64,000 bases of DNA from CAYHHI01 sp964356335 (GCA_964356335.1 CAYHHI010000001.1:1-64000); one strand, 5' to 3'. Positions 27,028 to 35,708 are shown, numbered from the stretch's first letter. Notes: generated by a model from the letters alone, not told the origin. A program made the numbers and translations.

Positions 27028-28503
27028 GTGACAATCGCGCTGATCACTTTGTTCCACCAGATAATGACTCTGGGCGCTCTGAATGTATCCACCCACCTGA
27101 GACACAACGGGTACCCTAATTGCTTTCTCTACTTTCCGTGCCCGCGCGGGGAGAAGATTGCGCCCGAGAAACGTGCTGAAACGGTCTCTTTCTTGAAAGC
27201 CCTGAACCCCCGTATCATAGGCATATCCCTGACAACATACTACTTCGCCATCGCGCGAGGCTTAACGATCGACCTAAAGAAGGAACTACCTTCCACCTTG
27301 GTTGTATGGGGCGGGGTCCACCCTACGCTCTTACCCGACGAATGCCTGAAGTATTGCGACGTTGCTTGCTTGGGGGAAGGAGAAGAGGCCTTTCTCGATC
27401 TTGTCCGCGCCATCGACCATGGCCGGGACTTCCTGGACATTGAAAGTCTGTGGATCAAGGACAGCGGTACGATTCGCAAGAACCAAATCAGATGTCTCTG
27501 TCAAGACCTCGACAGCAGACCGTTTCCTGCTGTCGATTGGGACAATACGTTCATCACCCACGGACTGTCTGTGGTTCCACTGACGCGTCAGCTCTTTGAC
27601 AAGTACCGGCCCAAGCAAGGTACTGCGTACGAGGTGATGGCTTCGAGAGGGTGTCCCTTCTCATGCACCTACTGCTGCAATTCCGCATTCAGCAAATTAT
27701 ACAAAGGCAAAGGTAGGATGCTTCGCTTCCGTTCCGTGGATCACGTCGTAGAAGAGCTGCAATATGTGAAAACTACTTTCCCAAGAGTGAAGGCGATCGA
27801 CTTCGAAGATGACGCTCTTGGCATTGCCCCCGATGAGTACCTGGAGGCATTCGGCGACACTTACAAGACACGCATAGGCTTACCGTTCCACATGAGGGTC
27901 GTACCGCGCATGGTAACTGAGCGGAAGATAGAAATCCTGAAGAAGGCCGGCCTGGTCGGCGCCGTGATGGGCTTACAGGGAGGCGACAGGATGAACAAGG
28001 AGATCTACAAGAGGCCTACTTCCCAGCGTGACTTCATCGATACTGCGAAACTCCTTCGTAAGCATAAGGTGATTGGTCGCTATGATGCCATCATAGATAA
28101 TCCATACAGTTGCGAAGATGACGAGGTCGAGGCGATACGAACCTTTATGGCCGTACCGAAACCTTTTCACCTTTATGTGTACCCCTTGGGGTTTTTCGAA
28201 GGTACGGAATTGACGGAGATGGCCAGGAGAGATGGCAAGTACGACCCTGAGACGGCTGGCTACGAGCACCACTATGGAACCGGCAAGCACCTGTTTCCGT
28301 ATTTGGCCCGAATAATCGTAATGACCCCCTTCACTCCAAGATTCATGATCGCAACGTTCCTCGCGGTAAGAAGATTCCGAGTTGGCAGGTGTGTCATATG
28401 GCTGCACTACCGACTGGTTTTTGGCAGCCAGGGCCTCTTGATCAAATGGGCCATGAAGAACGTCGGAAGGCTACTTTTCCTGAGAAAGCTCCTGTTAAGA
28501 TGA
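27028..28503 (+). CDS. B12-binding-domain radical SAM protein
   Basis: 491 residues. The N-terminal ~170 residues resemble a cobalamin-binding Rossmann domain ('GALNVSTHLRHNGY', 'IIGISLTTYYFAIARG', 'VVWGGVHPTLLPDECL', 'CLGEGEEAF'). A radical SAM core follows with the cluster motif CPFSCTYCC (C209, C213, C216). Such enzymes do methylations and rearrangements in lipid, cofactor and natural-product pathways; the substrate cannot be read here. GTG 27028 has GGAGG seven bases upstream, so I prefer it to ATG 26980. The gene stands alone behind its own promoter, convergent with the kinase gene. Confidence 0.9.
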   Translation: MTIALITLFHQIMTLGALNVSTHLRHNGYPNCFLYFPCPRGEKIAPEKRAETVSFLKALNPRIIGISLTTYYFAIARGLTIDLKKELPSTLVVWGGVHPTLLPDECLKYCDVACLGEGEEAFLDLVRAIDHGRDFLDIESLWIKDSGTIRKNQIRCLCQDLDSRPFPAVDWDNTFITHGLSVVPLTRQLFDKYRPKQGTAYEVMASRGCPFSCTYCCNSAFSKLYKGKGRMLRFRSVDHVVEELQYVKTTFPRVKAIDFEDDALGIAPDEYLEAFGDTYKTRIGLPFHMRVVPRMVTERKIEILKKAGLVGAVMGLQGGDRMNKEIYKRPTSQRDFIDTAKLLRKHKVIGRYDAIIDNPYSCEDDEVEAIRTFMAVPKPFHLYVYPLGFFEGTELTEMARRDGKYDPETAGYEHHYGTGKHLFPYLARIIVMTPFTPRFMIATFLAVRRFRVGRCVIWLHYRLVFGSQGLLIKWAMKNVGRLLFLRKLLLR

Positions 28504-28550
28504 GATGTCTTACACGTCTCATAAGGCGAGTCGACATAGGTCTATCCGTT

Positions 28551-30797
28551 TCATTTCAACTCCGCCAGCAAGGCTTTGAAGCGAGGGTGATTGCGCAGAG
28601 GATCGAGATTGCTGTCGTGCTCGTACCACTCCTTCTGACTCAAGCCTGCACTGGTCGCCTTCTCCAGGCAAGCAAGGGCCTCTTCAATCCGGCCGGCCAT
28701 CGAGTAGATGCATCCGACGTTGTATAGAAGCATGGGGTCGGTTGGATCTATTATCAGCGCCAATGCGGCCCATTCGATACCCTTCTCCGTCTCGCCAAGG
28801 CCGATCAGCCCGTTTGCTCCCATGTAGAGTGCGCGGACATCACCGGGATCCACTTTAAGATGCTCTTGGACTATCTTCACGGCTCGCCGCCGAGCCGCAG
28901 CAGCCTTTGATTCCTGACCCAGGTCTTCATAGACTTGAGATACCAGCAGGGGAGCCTGGTAGTCATCTGGACTCACCTCCATGGCTTTCTCATAGAGCTC
29001 GACTGCTTTGTCTGACTTTCCCTGCGCGAAACTGTCACGAGCATACAAGTAATATGCCTGGAATAGCCTCGGACCCAGCCGAATCGCGTTTTCAAATTCA
29101 GCCTCTGCCTCGCTGTGCTTCTTGCTCAATGACAGCACCTGTCCGCGGGATGCATGAGCCTCAGCCAGCTCAGGATTGAGCTCAAGCGCCTTATGGCTGG
29201 CCTCAGCTGCTTTCCGGAGGCTCGCGCTGCTACGCTCTGCATACAAGAAGAGATATGAGTAGCAATCTGCAATCCCAGCATAGGCGTGAGCATAATTGGG
29301 ATCGTGCTCTATCGCGAGAGTGAACATCTGGAGGGCCAATTCAATGCTTTTTCGCCTGAATTGGTAGTAGAAGTTACGCCCGCGTAAGTAGTCGTCGTAT
29401 GCTTCAATCTGTCTGGTCCCGGTTGCTTGGACCGACCGCCTCTCCTTGGGAGTCAGCGTTACTTTGAGGGCATCGACAATGCTCTGGGCAATCTCGTCCT
29501 GAATGGCGAAAACGTCCTTCATCTCCCGATCGTAGCGCTCTGACCAGAGATGGTAGCCATCGGCCACGTTGATCAGCTGAGCCGTGACCCTCAACGTGTC
29601 GCCATCTTTTCTGACACTCCCTTCAAGCACGGTCTTAACGTTGAGTTGCTGACCGATCTCGCGGATATCGAGGTTGGAGTCCTTGTATTTGAAAGCAGAG
29701 GTTCTTGAGGCCACTTGTATGCAGCATATCTTTCCCAAACTGTTGATCAGCTCCTCCGCGATACCTTCGCAGAAGTATTCCTGATCCCTCTTGGAACTCA
29801 TGTCAACGAAGGGGAGTACTGCAATTGACGATTCCCCATCCCGCGGCCTTGCCCCCAATTCTGCCGTCATCATAGTCAGGTTGGTGAGAAGATCAGCGAC
29901 TTTCTGATATCTTGACTGCACACCTTTGCTCAAGGCCTTGCTCACAATGCGCTCAAGCTCGATGGGTGTTTCCGGGCGAATGCTCCTTACCGGTTTCGGT
30001 TCGGCATTGACAATGGAATCCACAACCTGCGATGCGGTCCTGCCAGTGAAGGGCGCCTTTCCCGTAAGCATCTCATAAAGGACCACCCCGAGCGACCACA
30101 CGTCTGATCTTTGATCCACATCCTTGCCTTGAACTTGCTCGGGGCTCATGTACAAGACCGTTCCCGCAGGGATCCCGGACATCCGACGCCTCTCGCCAGC
30201 GAGCTTCGCCAGTCCAAAGTCTAGGATCTTCACCTGACCGTCATCGGTCACAAAGATGTTGGCCGGCTTGATATCGCTGTGTACTATTTCTGCAGCGTGA
30301 GCCTTTGCCAGGCCTCTGGCTACGGCAATTGCGATGTCAACGGTCTCCGCAAGACCCAGGGCGTGCTTGTCTATCTTCTGTCGCAGGGTCTCACCCCGGT
30401 AGTAAGCCATGCTGATGAACATCCGCTTGTCTTCAGTCTCATCGACTTCATAGATAGTGCATATGTTCGGGTGATCCAGCGCTGACGCGGCCTGGGCTTC
30501 TCTGATGAACAGGTCTCTGGCTTCCGGATCTCCCCTCAGTTTGGGTGATAGAAACTTGAGTGCTACGGTTCTCTTGAGTTTCTGGTCTACGGCCTCATAG
30601 ACGTCGCCCATGCCCCCCTTGCCCATCTTCTGGATAATCTTGTACTTTCCGGAAATCGTTTTGCCGATGGCCTTGTCTTTCTTGGTTTGGAGAAATCTGG
30701 TTTCGGAGAATGGGGCCGAGGCAGGCAACTCGGCTCCGCAACTGCCACAGATGTGAGCTTCTATCGGGTTAGCAAAATTGCAGTTCGAGCATTTCAT
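28551..30797 (-). CDS. Ser/Thr protein kinase with zinc ribbon, TolB-like domain and TPR repeats
   Basis: 748 residues. A zinc ribbon (C3, C6, C17, C20) precedes a Hanks-type kinase with GKGGMGDVY (59-67), K81, E100, catalytic loop HSDIKPANI (173-181) and DFG (193-195). A region of the TolB/adenylate-cyclase-associated kind (SIAVLPFVDMSS, YFCEGIAEELINSL, VLEGSVRKDGDTLRV) follows, then TPR repeats to the C-terminus. The usual HRD arginine is Ser, so this is a non-RD kinase and may not need activation-loop phosphorylation. No transmembrane helix is seen, so it is probably cytoplasmic. Its targets are unknown. Confidence 0.93.
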   Translation of the reverse strand: MKCSNCNFANPIEAHICGSCGAELPASAPFSETRFLQTKKDKAIGKTISGKYKIIQKMGKGGMGDVYEAVDQKLKRTVALKFLSPKLRGDPEARDLFIREAQAASALDHPNICTIYEVDETEDKRMFISMAYYRGETLRQKIDKHALGLAETVDIAIAVARGLAKAHAAEIVHSDIKPANIFVTDDGQVKILDFGLAKLAGERRRMSGIPAGTVLYMSPEQVQGKDVDQRSDVWSLGVVLYEMLTGKAPFTGRTASQVVDSIVNAEPKPVRSIRPETPIELERIVSKALSKGVQSRYQKVADLLTNLTMMTAELGARPRDGESSIAVLPFVDMSSKRDQEYFCEGIAEELINSLGKICCIQVASRTSAFKYKDSNLDIREIGQQLNVKTVLEGSVRKDGDTLRVTAQLINVADGYHLWSERYDREMKDVFAIQDEIAQSIVDALKVTLTPKERRSVQATGTRQIEAYDDYLRGRNFYYQFRRKSIELALQMFTLAIEHDPNYAHAYAGIADCYSYLFLYAERSSASLRKAAEASHKALELNPELAEAHASRGQVLSLSKKHSEAEAEFENAIRLGPRLFQAYYLYARDSFAQGKSDKAVELYEKAMEVSPDDYQAPLLVSQVYEDLGQESKAAAARRRAVKIVQEHLKVDPGDVRALYMGANGLIGLGETEKGIEWAALALIIDPTDPMLLYNVGCIYSMAGRIEEALACLEKATSAGLSQKEWYEHDSNLDPLRNHPRFKALLAELK

Positions 30798-30871
30798 GTT
30801 CAGATCTATCGATCAGCGATCCATTTGCCCTTAGACCTGGTAGCACACAGGGATCTGTCTGCATACAGCAC

Positions 30872-30891
30872 CGTGGCCGAGATTGGCCACG
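30872..30891. promoter_or_regulatory. inverted repeat upstream of the kinase gene
   Basis: CGTGGCC and GGCCACG form perfect 7-bp arms around a 6-bp spacer, about 75 bp before the kinase start. It could be an operator or a small hairpin. Confidence 0.4.
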
Positions 30892-31041
30892 ACCCTGTCC
30901 CTATCTTACTGCGATACTTGCTTAGGAATCAACCACTTTGTGCCCAGTTCGTTTGTGCCCATTGCGCGATGGGTGGGACGCGGCAGGTTATTGGCTCGGA
31001 GACGTTTCGGGATCCACAAGGCCACACCTGGTGAAGTAGTC

Positions 31042-31362
31042 TCAGCAGCAGGGTGGCGTCGGTGAGTCCGATTCACTACTGCCGCAGTCGCACGTCGGTT
31101 CGCTGCCTCTGATCGCGCCTTGGATAACCGCGGCGGCACATCCGACTCCCGGCCTGACTTCGATGGCTTCCGCAACGCAGTTACGGGCACAGGCGCCACA
31201 CTCCATACATAGGTCCCTGTCCGTGATGATTGCCTTTCCGTCCCTGACCTCGAAGACGCCATGAGGGCAAACTGTCTCGCACAGGCCGCACCCTATGCAC
31301 CTGTCAACATGAAGTCTCAGAGTCGTGACGTTCTTCAGATATTTCAGGCGACCCATCTTCAT
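31042..31362 (-). CDS. hgcB: HgcB, ferredoxin partner of mercury methylation
   Basis: 106 residues with two 4Fe-4S motifs (C22, C25, C28, C32 and C52, C55, C58, C62). HgcB-specific features follow: the GVGCAA motif with C75, then AAVIQGAIRGSEPTC and a Cys-rich tail (C91, C93, C105, C106 ending PPCC). In characterised methylators HgcB reduces the HgcA corrinoid, and its cysteines are thought to bind Hg(II). The ribosome site AGGGGGAG overlaps the hgcA stop, seven bases separate the genes, and the two are surely co-transcribed. In the second cluster the residue after the last Cys is V rather than the common P. Confidence 0.95.
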   Translation of the reverse strand: MKMGRLKYLKNVTTLRLHVDRCIGCGLCETVCPHGVFEVRDGKAIITDRDLCMECGACARNCVAEAIEVRPGVGCAAAVIQGAIRGSEPTCDCGSSESDSPTPPCC

Positions 31363-31369
31363 ACTCCCC

Positions 31370-32401
31370 CTAAACGAATCTTGACCCTATCCAGAAGGCC
31401 ATTCCCGCTATACCACACGTAATCTGCAACGGTACTGCGATTCGCATTTCCCTCCTCACGCCGGACAGCGATGTGTATGTTGAAGCCCCCGTAAAATTCA
31501 TGGCCAGGAACGAGGCTATCACAGGCATGAGGAGGATCCATGCGATAATCTCGAGAGAATTAGTCCCTGCGATACCGGTCAGGAACGAAATAATGAACGT
31601 GCCTAGGCCCGCTGAGAATCCCTTGAACGAAAAACTTCGACCGGGCAACCAGGGAAGCAGCATGGGACTAAGTAAGGTCCCACCTAAATAGGCAAGCAGC
31701 AAGTTCAACGTCGAGCGTAGGCCGACTGTCAGACCCGAGAAGCTTGAATATCCACTTCTGTTCAAGCCCGCCAGCAGGAAGAAGACGGCAGCAACGAAGG
31801 CCAAGTACTTCAAGCCCCCCATCATCTCCGCGGGAACCAGGCGGAGGCGATCCGCGACGGAGAACCTCACCCGCCGCATTTCGGGTGTGGCGTTCATCCC
31901 GGCATCGAGGAAAGGCGGTATATCGGCGGCGCGCACGGGGCCATAGATCACCGAAAAGCCGGAGAGCTTCTTGACTTCGTGCGCCGCGACCCCAGGGGCT
32001 GCCAGCTGCGGCACTATTAGCCTGCGGTGGTTCACAATCTCATCAAGCCTTGTGCGTTTGATACGATTCGCCATCTCCTGAGCTCCAAAGGTCCCCTTCC
32101 CGGCGGCGCACCACACATTGATACCCTTGGTATCCAGAACCATGGCCCATGCATCGAGCCCCGTGAGCTCACGCCTCAGGGTGTCAAAGCTCAACTTGTA
32201 GTTGGCTGACACGAAGACCATGGAATTCTCATCCGGGCGGCCGAGGGCATAGAGGCCAGGTTCAACCATGTGCTTCATACGGCTGATGGACCAGACTGCC
32301 TTGAAGTCTCCCCACCTGTCCGCTCTGCTGAGTTCAGCCGACACTTTGGGCACTCTCCCCACCGGTGTGTCTGTCCAGCCGATGACGTACGGCTTGTCCA
32401 T
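31370..32401 (-). CDS. hgcA: HgcA, corrinoid methyltransferase of mercury methylation
   Basis: 343 residues. The N-terminal corrinoid-binding domain carries the diagnostic cap-helix motif NVWCAAGK (residues 95-102, Cys98 the lower axial cobalt ligand), within the conserved context WAMVLDTKGI...GTFG. Other family-typical stretches are HRRLIVPQLAAPGVAAHEV and YGPVRAADIPPFLDAG. Five hydrophobic helices follow (about 197-212, 224-246, 262-280, 283-302, 321-339), as in known HgcA. HgcA transfers a methyl group from methylcob(III)alamin to Hg(II). It lies 18 bp behind a Cys-rich membrane peptide and immediately before hgcB. Assignment by motif is strong; activity is untested. Confidence 0.97.
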   Translation of the reverse strand: MDKPYVIGWTDTPVGRVPKVSAELSRADRWGDFKAVWSISRMKHMVEPGLYALGRPDENSMVFVSANYKLSFDTLRRELTGLDAWAMVLDTKGINVWCAAGKGTFGAQEMANRIKRTRLDEIVNHRRLIVPQLAAPGVAAHEVKKLSGFSVIYGPVRAADIPPFLDAGMNATPEMRRVRFSVADRLRLVPAEMMGGLKYLAFVAAVFFLLAGLNRSGYSSFSGLTVGLRSTLNLLLAYLGGTLLSPMLLPWLPGRSFSFKGFSAGLGTFIISFLTGIAGTNSLEIIAWILLMPVIASFLAMNFTGASTYTSLSGVRREMRIAVPLQITCGIAGMAFWIGSRFV

Positions 32402-32419
32402 AGTCTGTTCTCACTCTGC

Positions 32420-32620
32420 CTACATTATCCCTTTGATGAGCGACCACGCTGCAACGGCAATCGCAGCCGCTATAACTGCTACGAAGACGACTGACTTGAG
32501 GCTGAGTATCCCACGCGACCTCTTGCCGGGCTGCGCGCCAGGCCCACAGCAGTCAGGTCCGCAAGAGCATGGCGTTTCCCGATCCCCCTCATCCCCGTTG
32601 CGATCATCCCTTGAATCCAT
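32420..32620 (-). CDS. Cys-rich single-helix membrane peptide encoded upstream of hgcA
   Basis: 66 residues: an acidic N-terminus (many Asp/Glu/Arg), a compact CSCGPDCC motif (C18, C20, C24, C25), a short basic stretch (KRSRG) and one transmembrane helix (about 43-63). An excellent GGAGGT ribosome site stands eight bases upstream of ATG 32620, and the frame sits inside the operon 18 bp from hgcA, so the gene is real. The Cys cluster resembles the tail of HgcB (C-x-C-G ... CC). I infer a thiol metal site beside the membrane, perhaps for Hg(II) or cluster handling. No family is recognised. Confidence 0.85.
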   Translation of the reverse strand: MDSRDDRNGDEGDRETPCSCGPDCCGPGAQPGKRSRGILSLKSVVFVAVIAAAIAVAAWSLIKGIM

Positions 32621-32714
32621 AGGGTTTACCTCCCCAGCATTCCCCTCTCATCTTTTCGGTGGCATCAGCAAGCAGTCTGAGTGACTTCAACACGCCTTTC
32701 CTGTGCTCCAGTTC

Positions 32715-33560
32715 CTATCCCTGGGTCTCACTCGGTGAGTCTGTCTGAAGTGGGACACGCCTGGCAGCCTGCACCCTGCTCTTCCTAGCGAAGGCGAGGT
32801 AGTTCTTTAGACTGGGATCATGTCCCAGCAGTGCCTCAGAAGACGCCAACGCAGCCATAATCTCTCTGTCAAGAGGATCGAGGATTGCGGCATCAAGGCC
32901 CTTCTCGAGGCCAAGTACAAGCATAGCCGCGTTAAGCAACCTGCGCTGGGGAAGGCCGAAAGACACATTACTGATTCCAGCGACGGTTCGCACAGACGGC
33001 AGGCTCTCCTTGATCTTCTCGAGAGACTCCAAGAAGAGATTCACAGCATTCTGGTCGACACCGACGGGTCGGACCAAGGGATCGACAAATATGTCCTGTG
33101 GATTCACGCCTCCCTTTTCAAGCAGATCCACCAGCCTCTGAGCTACCGCGAGCTCTTTGGCGGAGCTCGCGGGTAGGCCTTCATCATCAAGGCACAAAGC
33201 TATAATCTGTGGCTTGTGTTCTTTGATCAGGGGAAGGACCTGTTTTATTCGCTCGGCCTCACCTGTCAAGGAGTTCAAGAGAGCGCGCCCCTTATGAAGG
33301 CGCAAGCCCTCTTCCATGGCCTTAAGATTGGGAGTATCGAGGGACAGAGGAAGGCACAATTCACGCTGAAGAAGAGGTATCACCCACGCCAAGGTTTCGA
33401 TCTCTTTGCCTAAGAGGGCAGCAGTGTTGACATCAAGGTAGCTGGCGCCAGCCTTCTCCTGCCTTCTTGCCTCCTTCAACACATATTCCTCATCCCTGTC
33501 GCGTAAGGCTTCAAGCACAGGACGCCTGCTCGAATTCAGTCGTTCTCCTATTATTATCAT
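32715..33560 (-). CDS. methyltetrahydrofolate:corrinoid methyltransferase (AcsE-like, pterin-binding)
   Basis: 281-residue TIM barrel of the MeTr/DHPS family. It shows the N-terminal IIIGERLNSS, YLDVNTAA (D43, N45), SLDTPN (D75), LLNSLTG (N96), FVDPLVRPVG and GISNVSFGLP, which are the pterin-binding residues of acetogenic MeTr. The reaction is transfer of the methyl group of CH3-H4folate to a corrinoid protein. The usual corrinoid Fe-S protein is not encoded nearby; the corrinoid protein in this operon is HgcA, which makes HgcA the obvious candidate acceptor (inference). It lies 39 bp behind the reductase gene and 94 bp before the Cys-rich peptide. Confidence 0.92.
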   Translation of the reverse strand: MIIIGERLNSSRRPVLEALRDRDEEYVLKEARRQEKAGASYLDVNTAALLGKEIETLAWVIPLLQRELCLPLSLDTPNLKAMEEGLRLHKGRALLNSLTGEAERIKQVLPLIKEHKPQIIALCLDDEGLPASSAKELAVAQRLVDLLEKGGVNPQDIFVDPLVRPVGVDQNAVNLFLESLEKIKESLPSVRTVAGISNVSFGLPQRRLLNAAMLVLGLEKGLDAAILDPLDREIMAALASSEALLGHDPSLKNYLAFARKSRVQAARRVPLQTDSPSETQG

Positions 33561-33599
33561 GTCGCTGCCCCTATGCTTTCAGGTTTCTTTGGGCGGACC

Positions 33600-35441
33600 T
33601 CATAGTACCTCAAGAACCTCAAGAGCCAAATCGTATCTGCCCAAAGGAGGGCTTATCTGAATACCATGGACCATTGCCTTAACAACCTTGAGAGTCTCCT
33701 GGGCAATAGCCACCCCTTCCTGCCTCGCTCTCTCCGGTCCAAGATCTTGAGCTTTCCGCATTCTGTCCATTATCTCAGGGGGAACGCTTGCCCCGGGAAC
33801 TTCATTGTGCATGAACTCCGCATTCCGCAGGCTGACCAACGGCCAGATTCCTGCCAGTATTGGAATGCGGCAATCGCCTATCCTCCGCAAGAAACTCTCA
33901 AGAATCTCGATATCGAAAACCGGCTGCGTAATTGCGAACTCGGCTCCAGCTTCAACTTTCGCCTGGAACCGCGAGATCTCGTGGTCAAGATTTATCGCTC
34001 CAGGATTGGCGCCCACCCCTATCAGGAATCCCGTGGGGGTGGATAACCTCCTGCCTCCAATATCAATTCCTCTGTTCAGAAAGTTCACCACATTCGTAAG
34101 GCCAATGGAATCGACGTCAAATATGGCTGTGGCATCAGGGTAATCACCGAGCTTGGGAGGATCTCCAGTTATGATGAGAACGTTCCTTATGCCTTGCGCA
34201 TACATCCCAAGCAGATCGGACTGCATACCCAGGAGATTCCTATCACGGCAGGTGTAGTGAAGGATAGGTTCCATCTTGGTTTGGGTTAGCAGAATACAGG
34301 CGAGGATCATTGAGCTCATACGCGCACTGGCACGGGGCCCGTCAGGAATATTGATGCAGTCGATCCCCTTGGCCCTGAGCATATGCGCGGCCTCAATGGC
34401 CTTCGAAGGATCATGTCCCCTGGGAGGAACGACTTCAACACTCACAACAAAGCTCCCATCCGCCAATTTCCGCGCGAATTCCGATTTATCCCGGAGCTGA
34501 ATCCTTTTTGTCTCTTGCGCTTCTTCGGCGGCAACGGAGGCTTGGGCCACGTGCCTTCGAGGCGGTTGAAGAGCTTTGATGGCCCCTCTCATGGCCCTTA
34601 TGTGAGCCGGGGTCGTTCCACAGCATCCCCCCACGACTCTCACTCCGCTCAGGATAAATCGTTTGGCGTACTCAGCCATATACTCGGGCGAACACAGGTA
34701 TATGTTCCTTCCCTCTACCTCCCTTGGCATTCCCGCATTCGGCATGGCTGAAAGAGGAAGTTCGGTGACTTCAGCCATCTTTTCTATGCATTGAAGCATA
34801 TGTGCGGGCCCGACACTGCAGTTCACTCCGATGACATGCGCACCCCACTCTTCGAGTTTTCTCGTGAATACTTCAGGCGTCGTCCCGTACAGGCTGTTTC
34901 CATCTTCTTCGATGGTCATTTGAGCGACGATGGTCGCCTCTTTATCAAGATTCTGAACAGCTTTGATGGCCCGGTGAATTTCATTGATGTCCGAGAATGT
35001 CTCGAGAATGAAGAAGTCCACGCCGCCATCGAGGAGTCCGCGGGCCTGCTCGCGGAAGGCGGCTTCGGCTTCCGTTACAGACATGTGCCCCCAGGGCTCG
35101 ATCTTCACCCCCAGCGGACCGATGGAACCTGCGATGAATACTCTGTCTTCCCCCGCCTTCCGTGCGACGAGCGCGCCTGCACGGCTTATCTCGGCCACCT
35201 TATTCTCAAGGCCGAAGCTCTTGAGCTTGTAGCGGTTCGCACCGAAAGTGTTTGTCTCAATGATATCTGCACCAGCCTGGACGTACTCGTGATGGACTTC
35301 TTCAACGAGGTCCGGATTCGTGAGATTGAGCTCATCGAAACAGCAATTGAGGTAGATTCCCTTGTTGTAAAGCATCGTCCCCATGGCGCCGTCGCAGAGG
35401 AGGACTCGCTCACGAATCTCGTTCAGAAGGTTTCTGCCTAT
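33600..35441 (-). CDS. bifunctional homocysteine S-methyltransferase / 5,10-methylenetetrahydrofolate reductase
   Basis: About 613 residues. The first half is a homocysteine methyltransferase barrel with LLCDGAMGTMLY, zinc ligands GVNCS (C208) and GGCCGTTPAH (C273, C274). The second half is a methylene-THF reductase (SVEVVPPRGHDP, ITGDPPKLGDYPDAT). It reduces methylene-THF to methyl-THF and may also methylate homocysteine. No ATG, GTG or TTG lies between the in-frame stop at 35499 and ATG 35384, yet ATG 35384 would remove the conserved LLCDGA. The best start is ATA 35441, five bases after AAGGGGGT. First gene of the hgcAB operon. Confidence 0.88.
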   Translation of the reverse strand: MGRNLLNEIRERVLLCDGAMGTMLYNKGIYLNCCFDELNLTNPDLVEEVHHEYVQAGADIIETNTFGANRYKLKSFGLENKVAEISRAGALVARKAGEDRVFIAGSIGPLGVKIEPWGHMSVTEAEAAFREQARGLLDGGVDFFILETFSDINEIHRAIKAVQNLDKEATIVAQMTIEEDGNSLYGTTPEVFTRKLEEWGAHVIGVNCSVGPAHMLQCIEKMAEVTELPLSAMPNAGMPREVEGRNIYLCSPEYMAEYAKRFILSGVRVVGGCCGTTPAHIRAMRGAIKALQPPRRHVAQASVAAEEAQETKRIQLRDKSEFARKLADGSFVVSVEVVPPRGHDPSKAIEAAHMLRAKGIDCINIPDGPRASARMSSMILACILLTQTKMEPILHYTCRDRNLLGMQSDLLGMYAQGIRNVLIITGDPPKLGDYPDATAIFDVDSIGLTNVVNFLNRGIDIGGRRLSTPTGFLIGVGANPGAINLDHEISRFQAKVEAGAEFAITQPVFDIEILESFLRRIGDCRIPILAGIWPLVSLRNAEFMHNEVPGASVPPEIMDRMRKAQDLGPERARQEGVAIAQETLKVVKAMVHGIQISPPLGRYDLALEVLEVL

Positions 35442-35460
35442 GACGCACCCCCTTACAGAT

Positions 35461-35477
35461 GAACCCTTTGTGGGTTC
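35461..35477 (-). promoter_or_regulatory. 5'-leader hairpin of the hgcAB operon
   Basis: GAACCC-ACAAA-GGGTTC on the minus strand forms a perfect 6-bp stem with a 5-nt loop. It sits between the predicted transcription start and the AAGGGGGT ribosome site of the first gene. It could affect translation or mRNA stability. Confidence 0.5.
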
Positions 35478-35506
35478 GAGAACTGCCTTGCGGAGACTTT
35501 ATCAAG

Positions 35507-35536
35507 ACTATAGAGGCGAAGTGGCCGAAATGTCAA
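35507..35536 (-). promoter_or_regulatory. sigma70-type promoter of the methyl-transfer/hgcAB operon
   Basis: Perfect TTGACA (35536-35531) and TATAGT (35512-35507, five of six) with an 18-bp spacer, reading toward the reductase gene. The predicted leader of about 60 nt contains a hairpin and the ribosome site. Confidence 0.75.
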
Positions 35537-35708
35537 TCAATCAGAAGAAACAGTTCACTTCTGTTGGAGGATACGTGCCGTTACCTTACCAACCTAATCG
35601 ATTTCCGGATATCATCTCGTACACTACGCAACCAAGAGCAATATCCCCGTTGCGTATAGCGACACGAAGGGACTGCCTGAAGAAATCTGCGGCACGCGGC
35701 GGGCTAGC

